39,228 nucleotides of DNA. Origin: Chitinophagaceae bacterium. GTDB taxonomy: Bacteria; Bacteroidota; Bacteroidia; Chitinophagales; REEL01. The position numbers were made by a program, and so were the translations under genes. Location: contig REEL01000098.1 of assembly GCA_007695095.1 (NCBI GenBank), forward strand, positions 1 to 39,228, read 5' to 3'. Numbering within the stretch: the first letter of the stretch is position 1; each line of letters begins with the position of its first letter. Positions 8,743 through 19,300 of the stretch are shown one piece after another. The notes under the pieces were generated by a model. It had not been told where the DNA came from. It did not search any database and saw only the letters and a program-made list of their open reading frames with translations.

Positions 8743-9504
8743 ATGCAACTGAAAAAGTCATTGGGGCAACATTTTTTAAAGAATAAAAATATTGCTTCCC
8801 GTATAGTAAATGCTTTATACGAGGAAGCTGATGTTCCGGATCATATAGTAGAAATTGGACCCGGTTCGGGCATTTTAACTGATTTTTTGTACATAAAAGC
8901 CAAAAATCTTACACTGATTGAGTTGGATAAAAGACTAATCGAAAATTTAGAAAATAAATATCCGAAAGCCACAATTATACAGGCAGATGTCTTGCGCTAT
9001 GACTGGAAAAAAATTCCGTCAGATCGATTTGCGGTAATTGGAAATTTCCCATACAATATATCCAGCCAAATAATTTTCAAAGTTTTAGAAAATTATAAAA
9101 GAATACCATATATGGTTGGTATGTTTCAAAAAGAAATGGCAAAAAGAGTATCATCGGGTCCCGGAAGTAAAGAATATGGAGTAATTAGTGTTTTGAGTCA
9201 ATTTTATTACGAAACGCAGTACCTGTTTGATGTTGACAGGGGTGAGTTCACTCCTCCACCGGCAGTTCAATCAGGAATTTTGAAATTTTTTTTGAAAAAT
9301 GATGCAACCATACCGGAAAATGTCAGTCTTATAAGAAGAATAGTTAAACAATCATTTAATCAAAGAAGAAAAACATTGAGAAATAGTTTAAAAAACATGA
9401 TTCCTAAAGACATAATTACGGATGAGTTTTTTAATAAAAGACCGGAACAGCTATCTTTGAATGAATTTGTTGAATTAAGTAAGCGATTGGATGAAACGAA
9501 TTAA
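8743..9504 (+). CDS. rsmA: 16S rRNA (adenine(1518)-N(6)/adenine(1519)-N(6))-dimethyltransferase
   Basis: 253 residues. SAM-dependent dimethylation of two adjacent adenines near the 3' end of 16S rRNA during late small-subunit assembly. It begins with the family signature KKSLGQHFLKN. The SAM-binding motif VEIGPGSG is at 36-43, acidic Glu60 is in LIELDKR, and catalytic motif IV NFPYNIS is at 101-107. The C-terminal helical domain has FNQRRKTLRNSL. It is slightly short for the family but complete. The last 14 bases overlap the next gene, so the two are translationally coupled. Confidence 0.96.
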   Translation: MQLKKSLGQHFLKNKNIASRIVNALYEEADVPDHIVEIGPGSGILTDFLYIKAKNLTLIELDKRLIENLENKYPKATIIQADVLRYDWKKIPSDRFAVIGNFPYNISSQIIFKVLENYKRIPYMVGMFQKEMAKRVSSGPGSKEYGVISVLSQFYYETQYLFDVDRGEFTPPPAVQSGILKFFLKNDATIPENVSLIRRIVKQSFNQRRKTLRNSLKNMIPKDIITDEFFNKRPEQLSLNEFVELSKRLDETN

Positions 9505-10438
9505 GGTCTTAATAGCAGATAAACATTGTCCGGATGAGATTTTAGAAAAGTTAGAAGAAAAGCATTTTGAAACGATTCGGATAAAAGATAATAAAAGAGA
9601 AAGTTTAATTTCTGAAATTTTAGATAAAGAGGTGTTGGTTGTTAGCGGAGGAATTCAGGTTGATCGTACTTTGATAGAAAGAGCTAAAAAATTGAAACTC
9701 ATCGTAAGAGCCGGGTCGGGTATGGAGATTATAGATACCCTTACAGCCGGAGAGTTTGGAATTGTTTGTCAGAATACTGCAGAAGGTAATGCTGATTCAG
9801 TAGCAGAGCATGCTTTGGGGATGATTTTAACACTTTTGCATAAGTTAAACAAAGCTGACAAAGAAGTCAAGAATTTTGAGTGGCAAAGAGAACCAAACAG
9901 AGGTGTTGAGTTTAGTAAAAAAACCTTGGGTATCATTGGATATGGAAACACAGGGATGAAGTTGGCAAAAAAAGTATCGGGTATGGACGTAAATGTGCTT
10001 GCTTATGATATCTTTAAACTGAACTTTTCAGATAAATATGCTAATGAAGCGAATCTGAATCAAATTTTCCGGGAAACGGATATATTAAGTATACATTTGC
10101 CTCTAACGGAAAAAACCAGATACATGATTGACGACAATTTTTTAGGCGAATTTCAAAAACCGATTTATTTGATAAATACTTCCAGAGGCGAGGTAGTTAG
10201 TTTGGAAAGTATAATTAAAGGGCTGGATAAAGGAATTTTAAAAGGTGCCGGATTAGATGTGTTGGAAAAGGAGAATCTGAGTATATTTAATATAGAAGAG
10301 AAGAAAATTTTTGAAAACCTGAGCAAAAGGGAAAATGTTATTTTAACACCTCATGTTGCCGGTTGGTCGGAAGAATCCAGATTTAAAATCGGCAATTCAG
10401 TACTGACAAGAATTTTAAAGTTTTTTGGTAGAGATTAA
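9491..10438 (+). CDS. D-2-hydroxyacid dehydrogenase, phosphoglycerate-dehydrogenase-like
   Basis: 315 residues. NAD-dependent D-isomer-specific 2-hydroxyacid dehydrogenase. The Rossmann motif is GIIGYGNTG (147-155), with Asp173 at the end of beta-2 (AYD), which favours NAD over NADP. The catalytic triad is Arg232 (NTSRGE), Glu259 (LDVLEKE) and His288 (LTPHVAGWS). There is no C-terminal ACT domain, so this is the short form; it could be a serine-pathway SerA or another member, and specificity is open. It starts inside the end of rsmA. Confidence 0.85.
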   Translation: MKRIKVLIADKHCPDEILEKLEEKHFETIRIKDNKRESLISEILDKEVLVVSGGIQVDRTLIERAKKLKLIVRAGSGMEIIDTLTAGEFGIVCQNTAEGNADSVAEHALGMILTLLHKLNKADKEVKNFEWQREPNRGVEFSKKTLGIIGYGNTGMKLAKKVSGMDVNVLAYDIFKLNFSDKYANEANLNQIFRETDILSIHLPLTEKTRYMIDDNFLGEFQKPIYLINTSRGEVVSLESIIKGLDKGILKGAGLDVLEKENLSIFNIEEKKIFENLSKRENVILTPHVAGWSEESRFKIGNSVLTRILKFFGRD

Positions 10439-10532
10439 TTATTTAACTTTTAATACACTTATAATTAATAAGTTGACAGTAAAATGTAGAGAAAAATATT
10501 TTGAAGTTTAGTTGAGACAGACTTTTTTTAAG

Positions 10533-10550
10533 TTTATAGTTTTTAAACTA
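10533..10550. repeat. Inverted repeat and direct-repeat copy just upstream of the metalloprotease promoter
   Basis: TAGTTT-TT-AAACTA (10537-10550) is a 6-bp inverted repeat that abuts the -33 TTG. The 11-mer TTTATAGTTTT occurs at 10533-10543 and again at 10571-10581, where it covers the -7 element. It may be an operator, or the chance product of an AT-rich leader. Confidence 0.3.
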
Positions 10551-10582
10551 TTGTTAAAACTAAATTAATTTTTATAGTTTTG
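10551..10582 (+). promoter_or_regulatory. Bacteroidota-type promoter for the surface-protein cluster
   Basis: TTG (10551-10553), a 21-base spacer, then TAGTTTTG (10575-10582) matches the TTG-N19-21-TAnnTTTG consensus. It lies 26 bases upstream of the metalloprotease ATG at 10609. The 170-base region from 10439 holds no other gene. Confidence 0.6.
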
Positions 10583-10608
10583 TTCAGTTAATTAAAAAAA
10601 CAGTACGC

Positions 10609-12531
10609 ATGAAAAAGATAGCATCTTTAGTATTAACACTATTTACAGTTTTTCAAATCAATGGTCAGTCAAACTTTTGTGCAACTGATTATTCAGATGA
10701 AATGTACGATTGGTTGAGGGAGTTTGTTCAAAATCCTGCGAATTTGCAGTTTAAAAGAAGCAGTGAACCAATTATGCTCCCTTTGCAAATACACATAGTT
10801 GGGAATGATATCGGAGACGGTTATTATTCTTCAAGAACATTATTAACGGTATTGTGTGAATTAAACGATTATTTTGATGATACAGGTTTTCGTTTCTATT
10901 TGCATGATGATGTAAATTATATTAATAGTACTTCATTATTTGTACATAGTTCTTCATTTGCTATTGCACCTTTGATTAATGCAACCAGAGCAGCAAATGC
11001 CATTAATATGTATTTTGTGCAGGATCCAAGTGGGGCATGCGGATATTATTCAGGAGGAGCTACTTCTCAGGGAGCTCTTGAGGAAGGGGGACTGGATTTT
11101 ATGATGATAAACAGATCAAACAATTGTGCCGGACCTGGGAATATAACGATTGCTCATGAAATTGGGCACTACTTCTCTTTGCCCCATCCTTTCTTCAGAT
11201 GGGAAGGTGGTAACGTTCCGGATAATCCTGAATACGTAACCAGAGACCCTGCTACCAGAAATTGTCATGAAACAGCTGATTTATTTTGTGATACAGATGC
11301 CGATTATTTTTATGAAAGATGGAGTGCTCCTTATAATTTTGCAGCTAATCCATTTGGTTTTGAATTAATAGATCCTTTGGGAGAGCCTATCGATCCGGAT
11401 CCGACATTGATTATGGGATATGCTAATGAATCAGGAAATCCGTCTCCAAATCGCTTTTCAAATGAGCAAATGGCAGCAATGAATGGATTTTTAATGGCCA
11501 GAAGAACGAATTTGTTGCAACATCCGGAACCGGTTACTCAGGAGATTACTCAAACTGCAACTTTAGTTTCTCCTTCACAGGGAAGTACGGTTACAGCAAA
11601 CTATGTAAATCTAAAATGGAACCATGTACCTAATGCAACACATTACAGTGTTCAGGTTGCTACAAATGTTGGTTTCACAAATTTACCGGTTGATACAATA
11701 GTATCTGACACTTCTTTGGTTGTTACAAATTTGGCACCGAATAATTCCAATTATCGCTTTAGAGTGACTCCATTTAATCAAACTTCTTTTTGTACAGAAG
11801 CTTCATCCATAACCACTTTTGCTACGGGAGGAGCTTCTCCAATATCTCCAAATTTAGTAACGAGATTTTGTGCTGATGAAACTTTAGGTTCAATTACTTT
11901 AAATCCTACAGGTGGAACGCCACCTTATCAATATGTATGGGCAGGAGGGTTTAGCGGAAATCAGGTTAGTAATCTTTTTCCGGGCAACTATAATGTAACC
12001 ATACAGGATGCGGATGGTAACTCTTTACCATTAAGCATCGATTTATTCCCTTATGAACCATTAGAGTTAGAAGTATTGGTTGGTCCGGGTTTATTAGCTG
12101 CTGAAGTGAGTGGAGGCAAAGAGCCTTACTCTTATGAATGGTCAAATGGTTTTGTAGATAGAAAAATATTTGAATTGGATCAGGGTAGCTATACTGTTGA
12201 AGTTACTGATGCTACCGGTTGCACTATTTCCGGGCAAGCATCAATTACCGGAATACAGGAGCCGGGCGAAGAGTTTTCTAATGTACGTGTATATCCTAAT
12301 CCTACCCAATCAACCGGAGTAGTATATGTAGTTTTTGAAACAATTTTAAATGTAGATGGTAAGCTTTCACTGTATAATAATCAGGGGCAGCAAATAATGG
12401 AACGAAATGTCTCAATAATAAGTGGTATGAACTCTGAGTCTATAACAATTGAAAATTTACCTCAGGGAGTATATATAATTAGGTTAGAAGCCGGGAACAG
12501 TATTATGAACAAACGATTAATTGTTTTGTAG
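10609..12531 (+). CDS. Secreted M43-like metalloprotease with SprB-like repeats and T9SS sorting domain
   Basis: 640 residues. Signal peptide about 1-19 (MKKIASLVLTLFTVFQINGQ). The zinc site HEIGHYFSLPH (183-193) gives the three histidines and catalytic Glu184 of a metzincin, and a Met-turn-like LIMGY has Met269. The overall pattern fits pappalysin-like M43 (cytophagalysin) peptidases, although the usual glycine of HExxHxxGxxH is Ser190. A fibronectin-III-like domain covers about 317-405. Two SprB-like beta modules follow: about 425-477, with GGTPPYQYVW, and about 485-545, with GGKEPYSYEW. A type A T9SS C-terminal domain is at about 558-640 (VYPNPT ... PQGVYIIRL ... KRLIVL). It is thus exported by Sec, then by T9SS to the cell surface or medium. 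It has its own promoter and sits 67 bases before the TonB-dependent receptor. Confidence 0.85.
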   Translation: MKKIASLVLTLFTVFQINGQSNFCATDYSDEMYDWLREFVQNPANLQFKRSSEPIMLPLQIHIVGNDIGDGYYSSRTLLTVLCELNDYFDDTGFRFYLHDDVNYINSTSLFVHSSSFAIAPLINATRAANAINMYFVQDPSGACGYYSGGATSQGALEEGGLDFMMINRSNNCAGPGNITIAHEIGHYFSLPHPFFRWEGGNVPDNPEYVTRDPATRNCHETADLFCDTDADYFYERWSAPYNFAANPFGFELIDPLGEPIDPDPTLIMGYANESGNPSPNRFSNEQMAAMNGFLMARRTNLLQHPEPVTQEITQTATLVSPSQGSTVTANYVNLKWNHVPNATHYSVQVATNVGFTNLPVDTIVSDTSLVVTNLAPNNSNYRFRVTPFNQTSFCTEASSITTFATGGASPISPNLVTRFCADETLGSITLNPTGGTPPYQYVWAGGFSGNQVSNLFPGNYNVTIQDADGNSLPLSIDLFPYEPLELEVLVGPGLLAAEVSGGKEPYSYEWSNGFVDRKIFELDQGSYTVEVTDATGCTISGQASITGIQEPGEEFSNVRVYPNPTQSTGVVYVVFETILNVDGKLSLYNNQGQQIMERNVSIISGMNSESITIENLPQGVYIIRLEAGNSIMNKRLIVL

Positions 12532-12564
12532 GCTTGTGAATTTTAATAATTTCAATTAATTTCG

Positions 12565-12584
12565 AACTTAATTCATGTTAAGTT
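12565..12584. repeat. Small inverted repeat in the leader of the TonB-dependent receptor
   Basis: AACTTAA-ttcatg-TTAAGTT, a perfect 7-bp inverted repeat, lies in the 67-base gap between the metalloprotease stop and the receptor start. It is followed by an A-run rather than a T-run on the plus strand, so it is not a plus-strand terminator. It could be an mRNA hairpin or a protein-binding site. Confidence 0.25.
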
Positions 12585-12598
12585 ATATTTAAAAAAAA

Positions 12599-15500
12599 AT
12601 GATTATGCAGCGTATTTTGATGTTATTTCTAAGTGTCATGCTTACACTTGCCGGATATGCTCAAACCGGTGAAGTATCAGGTCGGGTTGTTGATGAAAGA
12701 GGAGAAGGGGTTCCTTTTGCTTCTGTTGCTGTGGAACAGGATGGAAGTGTTATTCGTGGATCACAAAGTGATTTTGACGGTAATTTCTTAATTCGACCAA
12801 TTAATCCGGGCAGATACGACTTACGTGTATCTTTTGTAGGATACCAGACAGAGCTTGTTACAGGAATACAAATTAATCCGGACAGAATTACAACTGTTAA
12901 TGTTGAGATGCGCTCATCAGATCAGGAAATTGAAGAAGTTGTTGTAAGGGAGTTTAGAGTACCCCTTATTGACCATGAAGATGTGGCAACTAAAAACACA
13001 ATAACCAGTGAGGAAATTCGGGCTTTACCCACCAGAGATGTGCAATCTATTGCTTCTACAAGTGCCGGTATTTATCAGCAGGATGAAGGAGGAGAATTGA
13101 ATATACGTGGAGCTCGTTCAGATGGTACAGAGATATATATTGATGGTGTACGTGTAAGAGGTTCTTCAAATTTACCCGCACAATCTATAGAACAAATGAC
13201 AGTAATTACCGGAGGTGTTCCGGCTAAGTTTGGAGATGCTGTAGGTGGTTTTGTGAATATTACTACAAGAGGTGCTTCCAGACAACTAAGAGGAGGTTTA
13301 GAAGTTATAACATCAGAATTTTTAGATCCTTACGGATATAACTTAGTTAGTTTTAACTTGACCGGTCCAATTTTAAAAAGAGAAGATGAAAGTCCGATTC
13401 TTGGTTTTTTCTTAGCCGGAGAATATTTAGGGCAAAGAGATCCGAGACCTTCGGCTATTGGAGTATATCAGTTAAAAGATGATGTATTAGATAATTTAGA
13501 AAGGAATCCATTACTACTAAATCCGACAGGTGACGGTGTACGCTTAAGGGCTGAAACTATCACTTTAGATGATATGGAGATTGTAGATGTGAGACCTAAT
13601 GCCGAGGAGAATAATTACAGAATGACAGGTAGGTTGGACTTTAATTTGTCTCAAAATTTAAATTTAGCTTTTGGAGGTACATATGATTATACCAGAAGAA
13701 GAGACTATGTTGACAGGTATGCTTTATTTAATTCGGTAAATAATCCAATACAAGATAGAAACACTTGGAGAGTATTTGGACGATTTACTCAAACCTTTGC
13801 CGATGGTTCAAATCAGGAGGAAGAATCTACCGGAAGGGCAAGCGTACAAAATGCATTTTATTCAATACAAGCTGACTTTACTAAAGTATTGAATAAAACG
13901 GAAGGCCCGGGAATTGGATTTAATCCTTTTGATTATGGTTACTATGGAAAATTTGAGAGACATAGAGCACCCATATATGAATTTGGTACAGACTCATTAA
14001 CAGGACAAAGCGGGTTACTGTTAGCCGGTTTTAGAGATACGCTTGTGACTTTTACTCCGGGCGATGTTAACCCTACGGCCACTAATTATGCAGTGCAGTT
14101 TTTTGATTTAGCACCGGATAACCCTCAGGGATGGTATGAAAATCTTGATCAAATTCAACAAAGAAGAGGTTTAATTAATGGTGTAAGAGCTGAAATTCCG
14201 TATGGTATTTGGTATAATACAGGACGTGTTATAAATGGTTACGGATATAGTAATGATGATGAGCAGTACCGTTTAAGCTTTAATGCTGCATTTGATATTA
14301 TCAGACCGGGTGTTGTCAGAAACAGACATTCTATTGAGTTTGGATTTGAGTTTGAGCAGAGAGTTGATAGACAATACAGCATAAATCCATTAGAATTATG
14401 GACCTTAATGAGACAGTTGACAAACACACATATTTCACAGTTAGACTTTGATAATCCTGAAATTATTAATGTACCATTTGGACCGGATACCATTAATTAT
14501 CCTTTAAGGTACGATGAGTCTGAACAAACTCATTTTGACAGAAACTTAAGACAGGCTTTAGGCTTACCGGTTGATGGTACAGATTTTATTAATATTCATG
14601 CAATTGACCCTTCATCTTTTTCTTTAGATATGTTTAGCGCAGATGAATTATTACAAGATGGTAGAAATGCTTATGTTAGTTATTTTGGATATGATCATGT
14701 TGGAAATAAATTAAATTATCGTCCAACTTTTGAAGATTTTTTTACAAAAAGAACAGATGAGGGTGAATTTGAAAGGCCGGTAGATGCTTTCCGACCTATT
14801 TATAGTGCTTTTTACGTACAAGATAAATTTCAATTCAGGGATATATTATTTAATGTAGGTGTAAGAATTGACAGGTTTGATGCAAATCAAAAAGTCTTAA
14901 GAGATCCCTTTTCCCTTTATGCAATCAGAAGTGCATCAGAAGTTAGTGGAGAACTTAATCCATCAGGAGCACATCCTGTATCAATAGGTGGAGATTATGC
15001 AGTATATGTAGATGATTTTAATGCTGAAAACCCACAAATTTTAGGTTACAGAAGTGGAAATACCTGGTTTACTGCTGAAGGTTCAGAGACATCAGATGCA
15101 ACATCTATAGCGCGAGCGTCATCAACCGGTAGGATTACACCTTATTTGGTAAACCCTTCAGATAATATAAGAAGTGAGCAGTTTGACCCGAATACATCTT
15201 TTATGGATTATGAGCCACAGATAAGTGTTATGCCAAGAATTTCTTTCTCATTTAATATTACTGATGAAGCTTCTTTCTTTGCTCATTATGATATTTTAAC
15301 TCAAAGACCTCAAAGTTTTATTAGAACGAGTCCAACTACATGGTATTATTTTGAAAGCAGGACAGGTCAGATATTAAGCAATCCTAACTTAAGACCGGAA
15401 AAGACAATTGATTATACCTTAGGTTTCCGTCAGTTGGTAAGTCAAACATCTGCAGTTACTTTTTCTGCATTTTACAGAGAGTTGAGAGACATGGTGCAAA

Positions 15501-16312
15501 TTGTAAGAACTCCATTTGCTTATCCTAATGAGTATTTAACTTTCGGAAATATTGACTTTGGAACGGTTAAAGGACTTTCAGTGGCTTATGATTTGAGGAG
15601 AACAGGAAATGTATCTTTAAAAGCAAACTATACATTGCAATTTGCTGAAGGAACAGGATCTGACGCTACATCTCAGTTAAGTTTAGTAAATGCCGGACAA
15701 CCTAATTTAAGGACTATTGTGCCTTTGAATTATGATTCCAGACATATGTTTAACATAAACTTTGATTACCGCTATGGATCAGGCAGAAATTACAATGGTC
15801 CTAGAATAGGTGATAGAGATATACTGGAAAATTCAGGAATAAATATTATTGCCAGAGGTCGTTCCGGAGAACCTTATACTAGACAACAAAATGCTACACC
15901 TGAGGCTTTATTTACTGTGCCCACCAGACCAATACTTCAGGGAGGTATAAATAGTGCCAGATTGCCATGGAATTTCAGGTTAGATGCTCGTATTTACAAG
16001 AGCTTTGACTTAGGAACCGTTGGACAGGTTGTATCAGAAGACGGAACAATTGAGAAAAGAGGAAATAACCTAAATCTTGATGTGTACTTATTGGTTCAGA
16101 ATATTCTAAATACAGCGAATGTGATTAGAGTATATCCATATACCGGTAATCCGGATGATGATGGATATCTTACATCACCTGAAGGTAGAGAGTATATTGC
16201 CGGTAGAGCCAACCCTCAGTCATTTCAGGATTTATATCGAGTGTGGATAGACAACCCTCGGAATTACAGCTTGCCAAGATTAATTCGTCTTGGTGCAATT
16301 TTCTCATTTTAA
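12599..16312 (+). CDS. TonB-dependent receptor with carboxypeptidase-regulatory-like N-terminal domain
   Basis: 1237 residues, an outer-membrane gated barrel. Signal peptide about 1-21 (cleavage near GYA/QTG; a second ATG at 12605 is equally usable). A CarboxypepD_reg-like beta-sandwich follows at about 24-105 (GEVSGRVVDERGEGVPFASV), then a plug domain at about 125-225 with DVQSIASTSAGIYQ, LNIRGARSDG, YIDGVRV and GGFVNITTRG. The rest is a 22-strand-type barrel, including ASFFAHYDILTQRPQ and NLRPEKTIDYTLGFRQ, and it ends in a terminal Phe (LGAIFSF). It takes up a large or scarce substrate using TonB energy. It is not followed by a SusD-like lipoprotein, so this is not a typical glycan-uptake SusCD pair; the next gene encodes a giant exported protein 22 bases away. 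The substrate is unknown. Confidence 0.92.
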   Translation: MIMQRILMLFLSVMLTLAGYAQTGEVSGRVVDERGEGVPFASVAVEQDGSVIRGSQSDFDGNFLIRPINPGRYDLRVSFVGYQTELVTGIQINPDRITTVNVEMRSSDQEIEEVVVREFRVPLIDHEDVATKNTITSEEIRALPTRDVQSIASTSAGIYQQDEGGELNIRGARSDGTEIYIDGVRVRGSSNLPAQSIEQMTVITGGVPAKFGDAVGGFVNITTRGASRQLRGGLEVITSEFLDPYGYNLVSFNLTGPILKREDESPILGFFLAGEYLGQRDPRPSAIGVYQLKDDVLDNLERNPLLLNPTGDGVRLRAETITLDDMEIVDVRPNAEENNYRMTGRLDFNLSQNLNLAFGGTYDYTRRRDYVDRYALFNSVNNPIQDRNTWRVFGRFTQTFADGSNQEEESTGRASVQNAFYSIQADFTKVLNKTEGPGIGFNPFDYGYYGKFERHRAPIYEFGTDSLTGQSGLLLAGFRDTLVTFTPGDVNPTATNYAVQFFDLAPDNPQGWYENLDQIQQRRGLINGVRAEIPYGIWYNTGRVINGYGYSNDDEQYRLSFNAAFDIIRPGVVRNRHSIEFGFEFEQRVDRQYSINPLELWTLMRQLTNTHISQLDFDNPEIINVPFGPDTINYPLRYDESEQTHFDRNLRQALGLPVDGTDFINIHAIDPSSFSLDMFSADELLQDGRNAYVSYFGYDHVGNKLNYRPTFEDFFTKRTDEGEFERPVDAFRPIYSAFYVQDKFQFRDILFNVGVRIDRFDANQKVLRDPFSLYAIRSASEVSGELNPSGAHPVSIGGDYAVYVDDFNAENPQILGYRSGNTWFTAEGSETSDATSIARASSTGRITPYLVNPSDNIRSEQFDPNTSFMDYEPQISVMPRISFSFNITDEASFFAHYDILTQRPQSFIRTSPTTWYYFESRTGQILSNPNLRPEKTIDYTLGFRQLVSQTSAVTFSAFYRELRDMVQIVRTPFAYPNEYLTFGNIDFGTVKGLSVAYDLRRTGNVSLKANYTLQFAEGTGSDATSQLSLVNAGQPNLRTIVPLNYDSRHMFNINFDYRYGSGRNYNGPRIGDRDILENSGINIIARGRSGEPYTRQQNATPEALFTVPTRPILQGGINSARLPWNFRLDARIYKSFDLGTVGQVVSEDGTIEKRGNNLNLDVYLLVQNILNTANVIRVYPYTGNPDDDGYLTSPEGREYIAGRANPQSFQDLYRVWIDNPRNYSLPRLIRLGAIFSF

Positions 16313-16334
16313 TAAACAGCTTAAAGATTTAATT

Positions 16335-19300
16335 ATGAATTTATTTAAAATCGGCGTTCTAACCATCTTAACTGCGAGTATAACACTTTTAGGTTATGCA
16401 AGACCGCCGGAGGGTATGCCACCGGTTGAAGAATCTATAAATTTCAGAAAACTGGCATCAAATTGCGCGCCGGCCAGTTCACAAATTGATTTAGATGTAA
16501 ATAATGTTCGAACAACCTTATTGAATGGTGGTGACAAATGGTGGAATTTAAATGATGCTCGTTATGAGATTCCTAAGATTGATCCACCCGGTTCTGCTCC
16601 TTCCGTACATTCTTATTTTGCCGGCTCTATTTGGGTTGGTGGTTTTGATGCCGGTGGACAGCTAAAGATTGCTGCTCAAACTTATCGTCAGTCAGGAGAT
16701 GATTTTTGGCCGGGACCTTTGGATGATAATGCAAATGTTACACCTCAGGTTTGTCAGGATTATGACAGACACTGGAGAGTTCGGGCTGCTGATATTGACC
16801 AGGCAAGAGCTGCAGCAGCAGCTTATTTAGCTGAATTAGGTGATCCGGACGGTGAAGTTAATTTGGCCGTTTCTGATATACCACAAAGTTTATTAGACTG
16901 GCCCGGTGTAGGAAATCCTTATGCAAGAGGTGCACAAAATGTTCCGCTTACTATTGATAATGAATTAGCTCCTTTCTTTGATTATGACGGAGATGGAATC
17001 TATGACCCCACAAAGGGTGATTTTCCGGTCATTTCAACAGATTGTGAAGATGTATACGGAGACCAAATGGTATTTTGGGTGTATAATGACAAGGGAAATA
17101 TTCACACGGCAACTAACGGTGAAGCTATAGGCTTACAGATTAATGCTACGGCTTTTGCTTTTACGACCAGTGATGAGATTAATAATATGACTTTTTACCG
17201 TTACACTTTAATTAATAAGGCATCTTCTCCATTATTTGATGTATATATGGGTAATTGGGCAGATCCTGATTTGGGTTGTTTTAACACAGATTATGTAGGT
17301 TGTGATACGACCAGAAACTTAGGAATTATTTATAATGGTACAGCAACTGACCCGGATTGTGCAACCAGAGGTTATGGTGCGAATCCTCCCATTTCAGGGA
17401 TTACTTATTTTGAAGGACCTAAAGATACTGCAGGTGTAGAAATTGGAATGTCAGGATTTATCTATTATAATAATGACTTCAACCCGGTTAACGGGAATCC
17501 GGTGACAGCTATTCATCACTATAATTATTTAAGAGGTGTTTGGTTAGATGGCTCTCCAATTACTGAGGGTGGAGATGGAACTACCGGAACTGTTCCTACA
17601 AGTTATATGTTTCCGGGTGATCCTTCGGACCCTACTGGATGGTCAGAGTGTTCTGAAAATAATAATCCAAGTGACAGACGCTTTTTACAAAATAGTGGTC
17701 CTTTCGTTTTACAGCCGGGAGCTGTGAATAATATCATTACAGGTGTAGTATGGGTTCAAATACCGGGTGTTTACCCTTGTCCTTCTTTTGAAAACACTAT
17801 AGGACCTGCTTCTGATAAAGCACAAGCTTTATTTGATAACTGTTTCCGTTTAATTAGCGGACCGGATGCACCGGATTTAAAAATCAGAGAATTAGACAGA
17901 GAGATAATTATTTCTTTAGAGAATAGCCTTACTTCTAATAATGTGAATGAGGCTTATGAAGAAGTTGATCCGATTTTATCAGCAATCGGAGCAGAAGACA
18001 GTACATACAGATTCCAAGGATATAAATTATATCAGGTTCGTAACCCACAGATAGATGCAGGTGATTTATTTGATATTACAAGAGCAAGACTTATTGCACA
18101 GGTAGATGTTGAGGATGGAGTTGAAAGACTTATTAACTGGGAGTTTAATCCATCAATTAATGGTTTTGAGCCTCAGGTTATGGTTGAAGGTTCTGATGAA
18201 GGTATAAGGAGAACTTTCAGAGTAACAAACGACCAGTTTGCTACCGGTAATACCAGATTGGTAAATCACAAAAGGTATTATTTTGCTGTAGTTGCTTATG
18301 CTTATAACAATTATGAACAATTTGACCCTTTAAATCCGGGAGATGGAGGTCAAAACTTACCTTATTTACAAGGTAGAAGAAACTTTAGAATTTATTCAGC
18401 TATACCACATCAAACTGAACCTCACTTTGGTACTCAGTTAAATGCTGTTTACGGTCAGGGAATGCAGGTTGAAAGAATCGAAGGAACCGGTAATGGAGGA
18501 AACTTCCTTAATATTACCAGACAGATGGTTGATGATATACTTGCCAGCGAAGATCATAAAGTAGGTAGGTTAACTTATGAACCGAATCAGGGACCTATAG
18601 ATGTAAAAGTCTATGATCCGTTTTTAGTAAGAGCAGCTGATTTTACTTTAAGAATGATTGATACTGTTGGCGTTTCTGATACTCTTCGTTTGAGAGGACA
18701 AATTGGGGTAACATTGGATACTATTATCATTAACAGAGACCTGAGTCCTACAGCTTATTGGGAATTAGAGATAGTCGATAGTGATGGTCAAACAACTATA
18801 GTTGCTGACAATAATTTATCAAGATTGAATGAACAAACTTTAAGTGAATATGGAATATCTCTTACTATAGTTCAAAGATCCAGACCATGGTTTAACAGAG
18901 AAACCGGAAATGGGGTAATTGGTGCCTCATTGACCTTTGATAATCCTAATATACCATGGTTAAGAGGAGTTGAAAGCAGTGGTACATTTAGTGCAACAAA
19001 CTGGATTAGAAGTGGTATAAACAGAGCTGGTGCAGGTAGTGACTTTGCTGATTTTGAGGCCGTTTATAATTCACATTACGATTCTATTATCGGAGTTGGA
19101 GATATTATATTTAGAGATCCAAATGATGAATTTGAAGATTTAATTAATGGTACATGGGCACCTTATGCTTTAGCAGCTAACAGATTTTTTGTTGGAGCTA
19201 ATGATCAACCTTCGGCTTATTCTCATGGACCCGCATTCCCGTGGAGGTGGCGTGGAATTAACGCCTATGCAGATCAGGAATTCCCTACTAATAATATGCA

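Noticed and set aside
14239-14493. Minus-strand open frame inside the TonB-dependent receptor
   Set aside because: Shadow of a clear coding frame; no promoter or start signal.
16290-16334. Upstream ATG for the giant exported protein
   Set aside because: It overlaps the receptor gene and would place 15 polar residues before an excellent signal peptide.
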